Source of the DNA: Pontibacter lucknowensis
Lineage (GTDB): Bacteria; Bacteroidota; Bacteroidia; Cytophagales; Hymenobacteraceae
Length of the DNA stretch: 64,000 nucleotides
Reading direction: 5' to 3'
NCBI RefSeq assembly: GCF_900156415.1
Contig: NZ_FTNM01000005.1
Span: 363,261-427,260, forward strand
The position numbers and the translations under genes were made by a program. The notes under the pieces were generated by a model that was given only the letters and a program-made list of their open reading frames with translations, was not told where the DNA came from and searched no databases. Positions 8,219 through 17,257 of the stretch are shown piece after piece (position 1 is the first letter of the stretch; every line of letters begins with the position of its first letter).

Positions 8219-9121
8219 TTATGCCGATTTGGCGGCTTTCTGCGTTTTGGCTGTTCCGTTTTTTTCTTCTGTAACAGGCATGATCATGCCCAGCAGATCT
8301 ACCAGGCGCTGCTTCAGTTCCTTGCGGTCCACGATGAAGTCCAGAAAGCCATGCTCCAGTACGAACTCCGCACTCTGGAATCCTTTCGGGAGGTCTTTTC
8401 CGATCGTTTCTTTGATAACACGCGGACCGGCAAATCCGATCAACGCACCCGGCTCGGCAATGTTGAAGTCGCCCAGCATGGCATAAGATGCCGTTACACC
8501 ACCTGTGGTAGGATCCGTAAGCATCGAGATATAAGGTAGTTTCTCCTCTGAAAGAAGCGCCAGTTTTGCAGAAGTCTTGGCCATCTGCATCAGCGAGAAG
8601 CCAGCCTCCATCATACGGGCACCTCCTGACTTGGAGATCATCATGAAAGGTGTGCGCGTCTTGCGGGCGTGATCGATGGCGCGGGCAATCTTCTCACCCA
8701 CCACTGATCCCATAGAGCCACCGATGTAGGCAAAGTCCATACAGGCGATGGTGATGTCCTTGCCACCGGACTTACCATAGGCAGTGCGCACAGCATCTTT
8801 CAAACCTGTCTTGCGTTGGGTTTCTGCGGTACGCTGTGGGTATGGCTTGGAATCCACAAAGTTGAGCGGATCACCCGAGGTCATATCCTCGTCCATCTCC
8901 GTAAACTTGTTGTCGTCGAACAGGATGGCGAAATACTCCTTTGAACCAACACGGTCGTGGTAGTTGCACTTCACGCAGGTCTTCAGGTTTTTGCGGTGCT
9001 CGGTCATGCTAGTCACTGTCTTGCAATCCGGGCACTTAAACCACAAGCCGTCCGGAGTTTCCTTTTTCTCCTCTGTCGGTGTGATAATTCCTTTTTCTAC
9101 TCGTTTAAACCAAGGCATCAT
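8219..9121 (-). CDS. accD: Acetyl-CoA carboxylase carboxyltransferase subunit beta
   Basis: 300 residues. AccD pairs with AccA to transfer the carboxyl group from biotin to acetyl-CoA, giving malonyl-CoA for fatty acid synthesis. The N-terminal four-Cys zinc finger is intact (Cys30, 33, 49, 52), and the crotonase-like carboxyltransferase core follows with the [12 protein letters not shown] and [16 protein letters not shown] motifs that bind CoA and biotin. The start is ATGATG; the second Met at 9118 is equally possible. It is transcribed alone from its own promoter and ends at a good terminator. Confidence 0.97.
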   Translation of the reverse strand: MMPWFKRVEKGIITPTEEKKETPDGLWFKCPDCKTVTSMTEHRKNLKTCVKCNYHDRVGSKEYFAILFDDNKFTEMDEDMTSGDPLNFVDSKPYPQRTAETQRKTGLKDAVRTAYGKSGGKDITIACMDFAYIGGSMGSVVGEKIARAIDHARKTRTPFMMISKSGGARMMEAGFSLMQMAKTSAKLALLSEEKLPYISMLTDPTTGGVTASYAMLGDFNIAEPGALIGFAGPRVIKETIGKDLPKGFQSAEFVLEHGFLDFIVDRKELKQRLVDLLGMIMPVTEEKNGTAKTQKAAKSA

Positions 9122-9202
9122 AATCGTATCGGTCGTGCGTACCGCACATTAAATGGTTGTTCTGCCATACTCCTCTGTACCAGTTTCAGGCAGATTTGGG
9201 CA

Positions 9203-9233
9203 CAAATATAGCCTGCTTCGGATTACTCACAAA
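9203..9233 (-). promoter_or_regulatory. Promoter of accD, overlapping the aldolase terminator
   Basis: On the minus strand TTTG (9230-9233), a 19-nt spacer and TATATTTG (9203-9210): a full match to the Bacteroidota consensus. The spacer and the -33 box lie within the aldolase gene terminator hairpin (9210-9254). Confidence 0.7.
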
Positions 9234-9254
9234 GGAGCTACTCCAAAGCAGGCT
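9210..9254 (-). terminator. Probable terminator of the aldolase gene
   Basis: A 9-bp perfect stem, AGCCTGCTT with AAGCAGGCT, and a 27-nt loop. There is no long T-tract, only TATATTTG, so termination may be weak. Confidence 0.45.
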
Positions 9255-9290
9255 GTAAAATTAGTTAATAATCAGCAGTTCTGCTACAGA

Positions 9291-10349
9291 TTAAGCAAGT
9301 GTAATGTCATTGGCCAGGTATACGTCCTGAATCGCGTTCAGAAGTTCCACTCCCACTTTCATATCTTTCTGGAACGCCTTACGGCCTGATATTAAGCCCA
9401 TACCGCCTGCACGCTTGTTGATAACAGCTGTGCGCACAGCATCTGCCAGGTCAGACTCTCCTTTTGACTCACCACCTGAGTTGATCAGACCGGCACGGCC
9501 CATGTAGCAGTTGGCTACCTGGTAGCGAGCCAGGTCAATTGGGTTGTCAGAAGAAAGCTCTGAGTACATCTTCTCGTGCGTCTTGCCAAAGCCGATCGCC
9601 TTAAAGCCACCGTTATTCTCAGGAAGCTTCTGCTTGATGATGTCCGCCTGGATGGTGACGCCCAGGTGGTTTGCCTGTGCTGTCAGGTCGGCGGCTACGT
9701 GGTAGTCTACACCATCTTTCTTGAAGGCGTTGTTGCGGGTATAGCACCACAGGATGGTGGCCATACCTAGCTGATGCGCTCTTTCAAAAGCTTCGGCCAC
9801 CTCGATGATCTGACGGGAAGACTCTTCAGACCCGAAGTAGATGGTAGCACCAACCGCCGTAGCACCCAGGTTCCAGGCCTCGTCCACAGAGCCAAACATG
9901 ATCTGGTCATACTTGTTCGGGTAGGTCATCAGCTCGTTGTGGTTGATCTTCACCACGAACGGAATCTTGTGCGCATACTTTCTGGACATCATCGCCAGGT
10001 TACCGAAGGTAGTCGCCACGGCGTTGCAGCCACCTTCAATGGCTAATTTGATGATGTTCTCTGGGTCGAAATAGATAGGGTTTGGGGCGAAAGAAGCACC
10101 TGCGGTGTGCTCGATGCCCTGGTCAACAGGCAGGATGGACAAATAACCTGTGCCAGCCAGACGGCCGTGGTTGAAAAGCTGCTGCAGGCTGCGCAATACC
10201 TGCGGGTTACGGTTTGACTGAGAGAACACACGGTCCACAAAGTCAGGGCCCGGTGCATGGATCAGGTCTTTGGAGATTGTTTTGCTTTCATACTGAAGCA
10301 GGTTTTCCGCTTCAGAACCTAGTAAGGAAACGATGTTATCGTACGACAT
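9291..10349 (-). CDS. fbaB: Class I fructose-bisphosphate aldolase (FbaB/DhnA type)
   Basis: 352 residues. It cleaves fructose 1,6-bisphosphate to the two triose phosphates by a Schiff base mechanism. Landmarks of the archaeal/bacterial class I type: [10 protein letters not shown] near residue 72, NHNELM near 136, the Schiff-base Lys239 in ADIIKQK, and the phosphate-binding INSGGESKG and GLISGRKAF segments. No metal ligands of class II aldolases. It has its own promoter and is transcribed away from the lipoprotein gene at 10644. Confidence 0.95.
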   Translation of the reverse strand: MSYDNIVSLLGSEAENLLQYESKTISKDLIHAPGPDFVDRVFSQSNRNPQVLRSLQQLFNHGRLAGTGYLSILPVDQGIEHTAGASFAPNPIYFDPENIIKLAIEGGCNAVATTFGNLAMMSRKYAHKIPFVVKINHNELMTYPNKYDQIMFGSVDEAWNLGATAVGATIYFGSEESSRQIIEVAEAFERAHQLGMATILWCYTRNNAFKKDGVDYHVAADLTAQANHLGVTIQADIIKQKLPENNGGFKAIGFGKTHEKMYSELSSDNPIDLARYQVANCYMGRAGLINSGGESKGESDLADAVRTAVINKRAGGMGLISGRKAFQKDMKVGVELLNAIQDVYLANDITLA

Positions 10350-10394
10350 TTTTTTAAATAGTTTTTAATAAAAGGGACGTATTGAATTGCAGGA

Positions 10395-10402
10395 CAAATA
10401 TA
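10395..10402 (-). promoter_or_regulatory. -7 box of the aldolase gene
   Basis: TATATTTG on the minus strand, 46 bp from the start codon, with a TCTG at the expected distance (about 19 nt) as a weak -33 element. Confidence 0.5.
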
Positions 10403-10643
10403 TAATGCTTTTTGAATACTTCAGAAAATATCCTAACTACTCTTGTAAGTGGCGCATTGCTGCCTCCACATACCGTTTCCGACCTCAAAATGTTGCTCTA
10501 ATTACAGCACTAAATTCACCTGTCTCATATCTCCAAACTACCCCTGCACCAACTACTCCAGGTATAGCCGAGTTCTTAAACCTAACCGAGGCCGCTACTC
10601 GTTATACAATACACTAGGTATAAGCAGATTAAGCATCAAAAAC

Positions 10644-11309
10644 ATGAAACACAACCTTATCAGGAACGCTTGGCTGCCACTCCTGCTCTTGTTGGCAGGT
10701 ATAGCGGCATGCTCATCTTCCACCCAGATCATGGGATCCTGGAAAAGTCCCGAAATTGAAGCACAGAATTACCAGCGGGTAGTGGTGGCTGCCCTTACCG
10801 ATAACGTCCTGGCCCGGCAGGAAGTGGAAAATGACCTGCAGGCGCAGTTGCAGATGAGAGGCATACAGGCAACCCGCAGTATTGATTTGTTCCCGCCATC
10901 TGCTACCGCTAAAACCGGACCGGATGTAAACCTGCTCATAGAGCGTATCAAGGAAAACGGCCATGACGCCATCCTGACCGCCGCCCTGGTAGACGAGCAA
11001 ACCGAAACACGCTATGTACCCGGCAATATGGGGTACCGGCCGATGTCACGTTTTGTATGGTATGGTAGCTTCAGGGGTTACTACAATTTCTGGTACCCTA
11101 CCCTTTACGACCCCGGCTACTACACCGAAGACAAGGTATACTACCTCGAAACAAACCTATACGACGTCAACACGGACCGCCTGGTATGGTCAGCTCAATC
11201 TAAGTCGCACAGCCCCCGCAGCCTGCGCAAAGCCGCAAGCCAGTTTGCTGAGCTCACGGTGCAGAAAATGGCCGAGGACAATGTGTTACCAGCTGTTGTA
11301 AGGCAATAA
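10644..11309 (+). CDS. Lipoprotein of unknown function (DUF4136-like)
   Basis: 221 residues. The start at 10644 gives a clean signal peptide with lipobox IAAC (Cys21); upstream in-frame codons have no such signal. After it comes SSTQIMGSWKSPE, then a domain with ALTDNVLARQEVENDLQAQL, NGHDAILTAALVDEQTET, a Tyr-rich stretch (RGYYNFWYP), YYLETNLYDVNTDRLVWSAQS and a final helix ending EDNVLPAV. The pattern of a short LPS-assembly LptE/DUF4136-like fold, which senses a strand-rich core plus C-terminal helix, is similar, but the assignment is tentative. A shared bidirectional terminator follows. Confidence 0.75.
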   Translation: MKHNLIRNAWLPLLLLLAGIAACSSSTQIMGSWKSPEIEAQNYQRVVVAALTDNVLARQEVENDLQAQLQMRGIQATRSIDLFPPSATAKTGPDVNLLIERIKENGHDAILTAALVDEQTETRYVPGNMGYRPMSRFVWYGSFRGYYNFWYPTLYDPGYYTEDKVYYLETNLYDVNTDRLVWSAQSKSHSPRSLRKAASQFAELTVQKMAEDNVLPAVVRQ

Positions 11310-11335
11310 AAAAGGCGCTCTTGGGAGCGCCTTTT
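11310..11335. terminator. Bidirectional terminator
   Basis: An 11-bp stem (AAAAGGCGCTC with GAGCGCCTTTT) and a 4-nt loop between converging genes. Confidence 0.88.
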
Positions 11336-11354
11336 CTGTTCGTAAGGTATACCC

Positions 11355-12356
11355 TTATTCGTTGTATAGCACGTGCAGCACAGTTTGCCCCACTGCCTTC
11401 AAAGTGTTTTTACTAATGATGTCCATCGTGTCTGTATGGCGGTGATGATAAGGTCCAAAATAGTCATCCTGATCTGCCATGTTGTACTCGATGATATCGA
11501 TCATGCGGATGCCGGCCACGGTGTTCACGTAGTAATGGTCGTCGGTAATGGCCGGGGCATTTACATACTTAAAGTAGTCGGAGTAACCGAGGCGATTTCC
11601 GGCACGCCATACCTTGTCCACAATATTGCGGGCATACTGCATGGAGGTACCTTCGCGGGCAAACTTGGCGTTCTCAGCACCCACCATATCGAGCAGGATG
11701 CCGTAGTTCGCTTTGTAATTCGGCTTGTGTTTGTTCTTGCTCCAGTACTGTGACCCCAGACACCAGGTATCGCTTTGGTATGGGTAGTCGCTCTCGTCAG
11801 GCTGGCCGTAATCTTCTCCATCAAAGAAGATGATGTCCACACCTATACCTGGCTTCTGCTCCGCCACCTGTATGGCACGCGCAATTTCGAGCAGCACTCC
11901 TACACCGCTGGCACCATCATTGGCACCGTCGATGGGCTTGTTCTGATTTTCCTCGTCTTTGTCGGCAAAGGGTCGTGTGTCCCAGTGCGCAGCCAGTAGC
12001 ACACGCTTGGTTGCATTGGGATTGATGGTGCCAATAATGTTACGCAGGTTGAGCATGGTACCGTCAAAAGCACGTGCCTGGAAGGCCTGCACCTGCACTT
12101 CGGCGCCATAGCTGCGCAGCGTCTCTATCAGCCATTCCCCTGTTTTGTAATGCGCTGCCGTATTCGGCACACGCGGTCCGAAAGCCACCTGCTGATCTAC
12201 AAAGTTATAAGCAGAATCCGCATTAAATTCTGGTGCCTGCACCACAGCTTCTTCTACCTCAGTGGTAGCTGTGCGTTCACCACTGCTTCCGTTATCAGAA
12301 GAGTCGCAGCTGTTAAGTCCCATGGCGCTCAGCATCAGGATGGCCAGTAGCTTCAT
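11355..12356 (-). CDS. M28 family zinc peptidase lipoprotein
   Basis: 333 residues from Met at 12356, which gives the signal MKLLAILMLSAMGLNSC ending in a lipobox Cys. The M28 fold has its metal ligands in LAAHWDTRPFAD (His, Asp), GANDGASGVG (Asp), FFDGEDYG (Glu) and a late His-rich YHHRHTDTMD. These features, including W after AH, are shared with glutaminyl-peptide cyclases of the M28 group, so it may be either an aminopeptidase or a cyclase. Probably anchored in the periplasm or on the surface. The gene starts immediately after cysS stop (overlap of 11 or 23 bp if the upstream ATGs at 12368 or 12380 are used), so they share a transcript. Confidence 0.88.
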   Translation of the reverse strand: MKLLAILMLSAMGLNSCDSSDNGSSGERTATTEVEEAVVQAPEFNADSAYNFVDQQVAFGPRVPNTAAHYKTGEWLIETLRSYGAEVQVQAFQARAFDGTMLNLRNIIGTINPNATKRVLLAAHWDTRPFADKDEENQNKPIDGANDGASGVGVLLEIARAIQVAEQKPGIGVDIIFFDGEDYGQPDESDYPYQSDTWCLGSQYWSKNKHKPNYKANYGILLDMVGAENAKFAREGTSMQYARNIVDKVWRAGNRLGYSDYFKYVNAPAITDDHYYVNTVAGIRMIDIIEYNMADQDDYFGPYHHRHTDTMDIISKNTLKAVGQTVLHVLYNE

Positions 12357-12357
12357 A

Positions 12358-13848
12358 TTATTCTTCATAAGCCCAGTCAATTCCGGTTTTCAGATCCTTG
12401 ATCACGATGCCCTGCTTCTTCAGCTCGGCACGGATGGCATCTACTTTATCATAAGCCTTGTTCTCTTTTGCCTCCTTGTAAAAGCCGAGCACCAGTTCCA
12501 GCATATTTTCCATATCAGCGGTCGGCTCGTCTTTTAACCCAAGCACATCATTCACCAGTTCGGTATAGGTTGTGCGGATGGTATCAAAGGTGTCACGTGT
12601 CAGTGTTCCGATCTGTAGCTGCCCCAGGTATAGGCTGTTGATCTTCTTGAGCAGATTGAAGAGTGAGGCGATGGTGCGAGCCGTGTTCAGATCGTCATTC
12701 ATGCCGCGGAAGCAGTCCTCCGTCAATTTCAACAAATCCTCATTCAGCTTTTCGTCCGGTGTGCCGGGCTGTTCCGGGTATACCAGTTTCTCGAGCACCC
12801 GCATGCCGTTCATCAGCTTCCTATAACCTTTCTGGGCGGCCTGCAGCGCCTCGTTGCTAAAGTCGAGGGTGCTGCGGTAGTGCGCCTGCAGGATAAAGAA
12901 ACGGATGGTCATCGGGCTGTAGGCCTGTTCCAGCATTTTATGCTTGCCGCTAAAGAGCTCGCTCAAGTTGATGAAGTTGCCCAGCGACTTGCCCATCTTC
13001 TGCCCGTTCACCGTGATCATGTTGTTGTGCACCCAGTAGCGGGCGGCATCGCTGTGGCTGTGGCTGGCCTGGCTCTGGGCAATCTCGCACTCGTGGTGCG
13101 GGAACATCAGGTCGAGCCCACCGCCATGTATGTCAAAAGTCTCGCCGAGGTACTTGCGGCTCATGGCCGAGCACTCCAGGTGCCAGCCCGGGAATCCGTC
13201 GCTCCACGGCGAAGGCCAGCGCATGATGTGCTGTGGCGAGGCTTTTTTCCAAAGCGCGAAGTCAAGCGGTGAACGCTTTTCCCCCTGCCCTTCTGTGTCA
13301 CGGGTATTGCTAAGCAGGTCTTCGATGATTCGTCCCGACAGCTTGCCGTAGTTGTTATTCTTGTGATAGGCCGGCACGTCAAAGTAGACCGAGCCGTTCA
13401 CCTCGTAGGCCATGCCATTCTCGAGTATCTCCTGTATCATCTGGATCTGCTCAATGATGTGGCCGGAAGCACGCGGTTCTATGTCGGGCGACTTAGTATT
13501 AAGTGTCGCCATGTCCTGCTGGTACACATTGGTATAGTGCTGCACGACCTCCATCGGCTCGAGGTGCTCCAACTTGGCTCTTTTCTGGATCTTGTCCTCC
13601 CCTTCGTCGGCATCGTTTTCGAGATGGCCTACGTCGGTGATGTTGCGCACATAGCGCACTTTATACCCGAGGTACTTGAGGTAGCGGTACAGCACGTCGA
13701 AGGTAACGGCACTGCGGGCATGGCCCAGGTGCGGCTCGCCGTATACTGTCGGCCCGCAGACATACATTCCCACGAAGGGTGCGTGTAGCGGTTCGAACAG
13801 TTCTCTTTTGCGTGTGAGCGTGTTGTACAGGTTCAGTTTGTGTTGCAT
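12358..13848 (-). CDS. cysS: Cysteine--tRNA ligase
   Basis: 496 residues. Class I aminoacyl-tRNA synthetase charging tRNA-Cys. The zinc-binding Cys31 in YVCGPTVYG, the HIGH-type motif HLGH at 40-43, the zinc ligands in WHLECSAM and [10 protein letters not shown], and the KMSKS-type motif KMGKSLGN are all present. The C-terminal anticodon-binding region is of usual length. Start chosen at 13848 ([16 protein letters not shown]), which is where the family begins; a Met 11 codons upstream exists. It is the middle gene of a minus-strand group EEP-cysS-M28. Confidence 0.97.
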   Translation of the reverse strand: MQHKLNLYNTLTRKRELFEPLHAPFVGMYVCGPTVYGEPHLGHARSAVTFDVLYRYLKYLGYKVRYVRNITDVGHLENDADEGEDKIQKRAKLEHLEPMEVVQHYTNVYQQDMATLNTKSPDIEPRASGHIIEQIQMIQEILENGMAYEVNGSVYFDVPAYHKNNNYGKLSGRIIEDLLSNTRDTEGQGEKRSPLDFALWKKASPQHIMRWPSPWSDGFPGWHLECSAMSRKYLGETFDIHGGGLDLMFPHHECEIAQSQASHSHSDAARYWVHNNMITVNGQKMGKSLGNFINLSELFSGKHKMLEQAYSPMTIRFFILQAHYRSTLDFSNEALQAAQKGYRKLMNGMRVLEKLVYPEQPGTPDEKLNEDLLKLTEDCFRGMNDDLNTARTIASLFNLLKKINSLYLGQLQIGTLTRDTFDTIRTTYTELVNDVLGLKDEPTADMENMLELVLGFYKEAKENKAYDKVDAIRAELKKQGIVIKDLKTGIDWAYEE

Positions 13849-13963
13849 GGTATCGATATGCACAGCATGCGCAAGGGGCATGCTTTCTGTTTATACTTGA
13901 TTATTCTGGTGAGCCCTGGTGGCCAACCAAAGTTCAAAACTAAAAAATTATACCTTCAGTCCC

Positions 13964-15094
13964 TTACTCCTCTTTCGGCTTGATGACATAAGTCGCCGAG
14001 ATGGGGAAGTGGTCGGAGAGTGGCATCTCGTAATGCGTTTTAAAGTCGTATGCCTCCAGCCCTTCACTGAAGAACTGATTATCAATACGCAGGAATGGCA
14101 AAGGTCCGTTGTAAGTGGCGCCTACCCCGTTGCCCGCTTTCTCAAATGAATTATTCAATTCACCTACCAATTGACTGTAGGTATAGCTGAACGGAATGTC
14201 ATTGAAATCGCCTGTCACAATGACCGGATAAGGTGATGTTTTTACGTGGTCGAGCAACTGCTGTACCTGCATGGCTCTGGCCCGGAAACCCATGCGCAAA
14301 CGGCGGGCCAGGTTGCGGCTTTCCTTCCGGAAGCTCTCCTCATCGCCTATTGCCGAATACGTATTTTCGATATCCTCCGCCTTGATGCTCATGGACTGCA
14401 GGTGTACGGCGTACACCCTGACGGTATCCCCTTTTACATTGATGTCTACCCAGGCGGCTCGGTTGGCGCTCCGCTCCGGCGTGTTCGGAAAGCGTATCGT
14501 ATTGCCCCTGACGATCGGGTATTTTGAAAATATGGCTATACCTAAATCGGCTTTCACACGATCGCCCTGGTAAGTTGAGGCGAACACATGCCGGTTGTAG
14601 CGCTTCCCGATCCGGTTGAAATTATTATACTCTGTCGAGTTGACGCGGCTGTAAAACTCCTGCAGACAGAAGACATCTGCAGGATGTGTGGCGACCCAAT
14701 CCACCATCTCTTCCGACACCCGCGGCACACCTTCTACTATCCTTTCGTAGGCGTTAAAAATATGCACATTGAAGCTCAGCACCTCGAGGGTTTTAGCACC
14801 TTCGGGCAGCTCCTTGTCCCAGGTGATCGATACCAGTCGGCCATAGTGATTCCAGCCAAGGCCAATTACTGCTAGTGGCAGAAAAACATACCACGAGCGC
14901 TTCAACAGCCAGTAGATAAAGAACAGGAAGTTGAGCACCAAAGCGCCGGGAAGAGAGAAAGCAACAAAGCCGGCCGGCCAGAATTCGTAGGGTGGCACGC
15001 GCATGCTCAGCACTCCCAGCAGTAGCCATAGCACCACCAGGATGTTCAGGATCAGCCAGATTCTCCGGCGTATTTGTTTGAATGTACCTGCCAC
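13964..15094 (-). CDS. Membrane-anchored endonuclease/exonuclease/phosphatase family protein
   Basis: 376 residues. Three N-terminal transmembrane helices (about 12-32, 40-62, 67-83) are followed by an EEP catalytic domain from about residue 105. Catalytic landmarks: LSFNVHIF (Asn), CLQEFY (Glu), VHLQS (His), TGDFNDIPFS (Asp, Asn) and the terminal SDHFPI (Asp-His). The domain faces the periplasm if the helices insert N-in with an odd number. The family covers nucleases, lipid and inositol phosphatases, so the substrate remains unknown; this helix-EEP plan is common in Bacteroidota. Confidence 0.85.
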   Translation of the reverse strand: MAGTFKQIRRRIWLILNILVVLWLLLGVLSMRVPPYEFWPAGFVAFSLPGALVLNFLFFIYWLLKRSWYVFLPLAVIGLGWNHYGRLVSITWDKELPEGAKTLEVLSFNVHIFNAYERIVEGVPRVSEEMVDWVATHPADVFCLQEFYSRVNSTEYNNFNRIGKRYNRHVFASTYQGDRVKADLGIAIFSKYPIVRGNTIRFPNTPERSANRAAWVDINVKGDTVRVYAVHLQSMSIKAEDIENTYSAIGDEESFRKESRNLARRLRMGFRARAMQVQQLLDHVKTSPYPVIVTGDFNDIPFSYTYSQLVGELNNSFEKAGNGVGATYNGPLPFLRIDNQFFSEGLEAYDFKTHYEMPLSDHFPISATYVIKPKEE

Positions 15095-15332
15095 GGTGGC
15101 AAACTTACAAATTATGCTTGTAGGAATATCAAGCTACGCTTCAGAATATATTCACTTGCGGTGGCTAAAATGATTTTAATCTGCAGAACTTTTCCAGCAC
15201 TTGTGCTTGTTACAGAACCGAAGCCCCTCCGGCAGCTGGCACCAGCCACAAAAATGCCGCCCGAAATCTCCAGAAACCATATAATTACAGTGCACTTAAA
15301 CACATATTGTTGTTTATATAATGTTTTTATAG

Positions 15333-15340
15333 TAAATTTG
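15333..15340 (+). promoter_or_regulatory. Probable -7 box of the rimP-nusA-infB operon
   Basis: TAAATTTG matches TAnnTTTG; about 20 nt upstream is GTTTA as a weak -33 element. Places the start of transcription near 15347 and gives a leader of nearly 60 nt. Confidence 0.5.
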
Positions 15341-15362
15341 TGACATTATTTCCAAGGAGATG

Positions 15363-15381
15363 AGGGGACGCGAGGTCCCCT
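15363..15381 (+). promoter_or_regulatory. Leader hairpin before rimP, possible attenuator
   Basis: AGGGGAC (15363-15369) pairs with GTCCCCT (15375-15381) around a 5-nt loop and is followed by TTCTTTATTTTC. It looks like an intrinsic terminator but lies between the promoter and the rimP start at 15404. Confidence 0.5.
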
Positions 15382-15403
15382 TCTTTATTTTCTTTAAATA
15401 AAT

Positions 15404-15877
15404 ATGGCAATAACGGCACAAAGTATTCGCGCTATGGCGGAAGACAGCCTTCCGGAAAGTGACCTGTTCATCGTAGATGTGGCAGTGTCTGATTCGGCAG
15501 TGCGCCCCAAGATAACCGTGTTGGCTGACGGCGAGCAGGGCATCACCATTGACCAGTGCGCTACCATCAGCCGCCGCGTCAATTCAAAGATCGCGGAGAC
15601 ATATGGCGAGGAAGTATCTTATGTGCTGGAGGTGAGTTCGCCGGGAGTGGATTTTCCACTTACCCAGCCGCAGCAGTTTAAGCGAAACATCGGCCGCAAC
15701 CTGAAACTGAAAATGCAGGATGGAACCGAGAAGACCGGCAAGCTGGAAGAGGTAACCGAGACAGGTATAAACCTGACAGAAGAAATCAAACAAAAAGGCA
15801 AAAAGGCAACGTATGAGCCTGTGCAAATACCTTTCGGGGAGATTGTAAAAGCAAATGTTGTAATATCTTTTAAATGA
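15404..15877 (+). CDS. rimP: Ribosome maturation factor RimP
   Basis: 157 residues. RimP helps assemble the 30S subunit. The family signatures are visible: SDSAVRPKITVLAD, GITIDQCATISRRVNSKI and the highly conserved LEVSSPGVDFPLTQPQQFKRNIGR, followed by a small SH3-like C-terminal domain with FGEIVKANVVISF. First gene of rimP-nusA-infB; nusA begins 7 bp after its stop codon. Confidence 0.96.
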   Translation: MAITAQSIRAMAEDSLPESDLFIVDVAVSDSAVRPKITVLADGEQGITIDQCATISRRVNSKIAETYGEEVSYVLEVSSPGVDFPLTQPQQFKRNIGRNLKLKMQDGTEKTGKLEEVTETGINLTEEIKQKGKKATYEPVQIPFGEIVKANVVISFK

Positions 15878-15884
15878 TAAAATA

Positions 15885-17138
15885 ATGAACAGTTCAGTCC
15901 TGATCGAGTCGTTCGCTGAATTTGCGAAATTCAAGAACATAGACCGCCCGACGATGATGCGCATCCTGGAGGATGTATTCCGCACTATGATCCGCAAAAA
16001 GTGGGGTACCGACGAGAACTTTGACATCATCCTGAACGTGGAGAAGGGTGACCTCGAGATCTGGCGCAACCGCGAAATCGTGGACGATAACTCGGAGGAC
16101 ATCTGGGATCATGACAAGATCGCCCTATCAGAGGCGCAGAAAATAGAGCCTGACTTTGAGGTAGGTGAAGAGGTATCGGAAGAGATACAGCTTGAGGACT
16201 TCGGTCGCCGTGCCGTGTTGACTGCCCGCCAGACCTTGATCCAGCGTATCAAGGACATGGAGAAAGAACTCCTGTTCCAGAAGTACAAGGACCTTGTTGG
16301 CGAGATCATCTCAGGTGAGGTATACCAGGTATGGAACCGCGAGGTACTGTTACTTGATCAGGAAGAGAACGAACTGCTGATTCCGAAAGGCGAGCAGATC
16401 CCGAAAGACCGTTATCGCAAAGGCGACGTAGTGCGTGCTGTGGTACAGCGTGTTGAGATCGTGAACGGTAATCCGAAGATCATTCTTTCCCGTACATCTC
16501 CAGCATTCCTGGAGCGTTTGTTTGAGAACGAAGTACCGGAAATATACGATGGTCTGATCGCGATCAAAAAAATCGTGCGTGAGCCCGGCGAGCGTGCCAA
16601 AGTAGCCGTAGAATCGTTTGACGACCGTATTGACCCGGTAGGAGCCTGCGTGGGCATGAAAGGTTCCCGTATCCACAGTATCGTGCGCGAGCTGGAGAAC
16701 GAGAACATTGACGTGATCAACTACACAGACAACCTGGAGCTATACATTCAGCGTGCCCTTAGCCCGGCTAAGATCACCAGCATGAAGATAGACCATGAAA
16801 ACGGCAGAGTATCCGTGTTCCTGAAGCCTGATCAGGTGTCGCTTGCGATCGGTAAGGGTGGTCAGAACATCAAGCTGGCCAGCAAACTGGTAGACATGGA
16901 GATCGACGTATTCAGAGAGTCTGAGGTATACGAAGAAGACATCAGCCTGGAAGAGTTCACAGACGAAATCGAAGACTGGGTGATCGCTGAACTGCGCCGC
17001 ATCGGTCTGGACACTGCCAAGAGTGTACTGGCAGTTTCAAAAGAAGACCTGCTTCGCAGAACAGAGCTGGAAGAGGAGACGATCGAAAGCGTACTCTCTA
17101 TCCTGCGCGAAGAGTTGGAAGAAGAAGACAATCAATAG
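15885..17138 (+). CDS. nusA: Transcription termination/antitermination protein NusA
   Basis: 417 residues. The N-terminal RNA polymerase-binding domain (about 1-130), S1 domain (about 135-205) and two KH domains (about 230-350) are present; the KH signature GSRIHSIVRELENENIDVI and the second GKGGQNIKLASKL are clear. The C-terminal part (about 360-417) has an Asp/Glu-rich tail and lacks the two full acidic repeats of E. coli NusA, as is usual for Bacteroidota. Second gene of the operon. The following gap of 119 bp contains a long stem-loop. Confidence 0.96.
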   Translation: MNSSVLIESFAEFAKFKNIDRPTMMRILEDVFRTMIRKKWGTDENFDIILNVEKGDLEIWRNREIVDDNSEDIWDHDKIALSEAQKIEPDFEVGEEVSEEIQLEDFGRRAVLTARQTLIQRIKDMEKELLFQKYKDLVGEIISGEVYQVWNREVLLLDQEENELLIPKGEQIPKDRYRKGDVVRAVVQRVEIVNGNPKIILSRTSPAFLERLFENEVPEIYDGLIAIKKIVREPGERAKVAVESFDDRIDPVGACVGMKGSRIHSIVRELENENIDVINYTDNLELYIQRALSPAKITSMKIDHENGRVSVFLKPDQVSLAIGKGGQNIKLASKLVDMEIDVFRESEVYEEDISLEEFTDEIEDWVIAELRRIGLDTAKSVLAVSKEDLLRRTELEEETIESVLSILREELEEEDNQ

Positions 17139-17146
17139 TTGTGAGT

Positions 17147-17192
17147 TGAGCTTCGTTCCTGTAATTTTGAAAGAAATTCGGAACGGAGCTCA
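17147..17192 (+). promoter_or_regulatory. Intercistronic stem-loop between nusA and infB
   Basis: GAGCTTCGTTCC (17148-17159) pairs with GGAACGGAGCTC (17180-17191) with a single G-T wobble, extended by one T-A pair; loop of 20 nt. There is no T-tract, so it is more likely an mRNA processing or protection element than a terminator. Confidence 0.45.
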
Positions 17193-17257
17193 GTTCTATA
17201 CCTTGCAAGGCAGCTATAGCATATTAACAGAATAAATTAAAGACAGCATATCAGAAC

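Larger units (their letters stand above)
15095..15403. other. Divergent intergenic region upstream of rimP
   Basis: 309 bp between the EEP gene and rimP. It contains a probable rimP promoter (15333-15340) and a GC-rich hairpin just before rimP (15363-15381). No coding region recognised. Confidence 0.6.
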
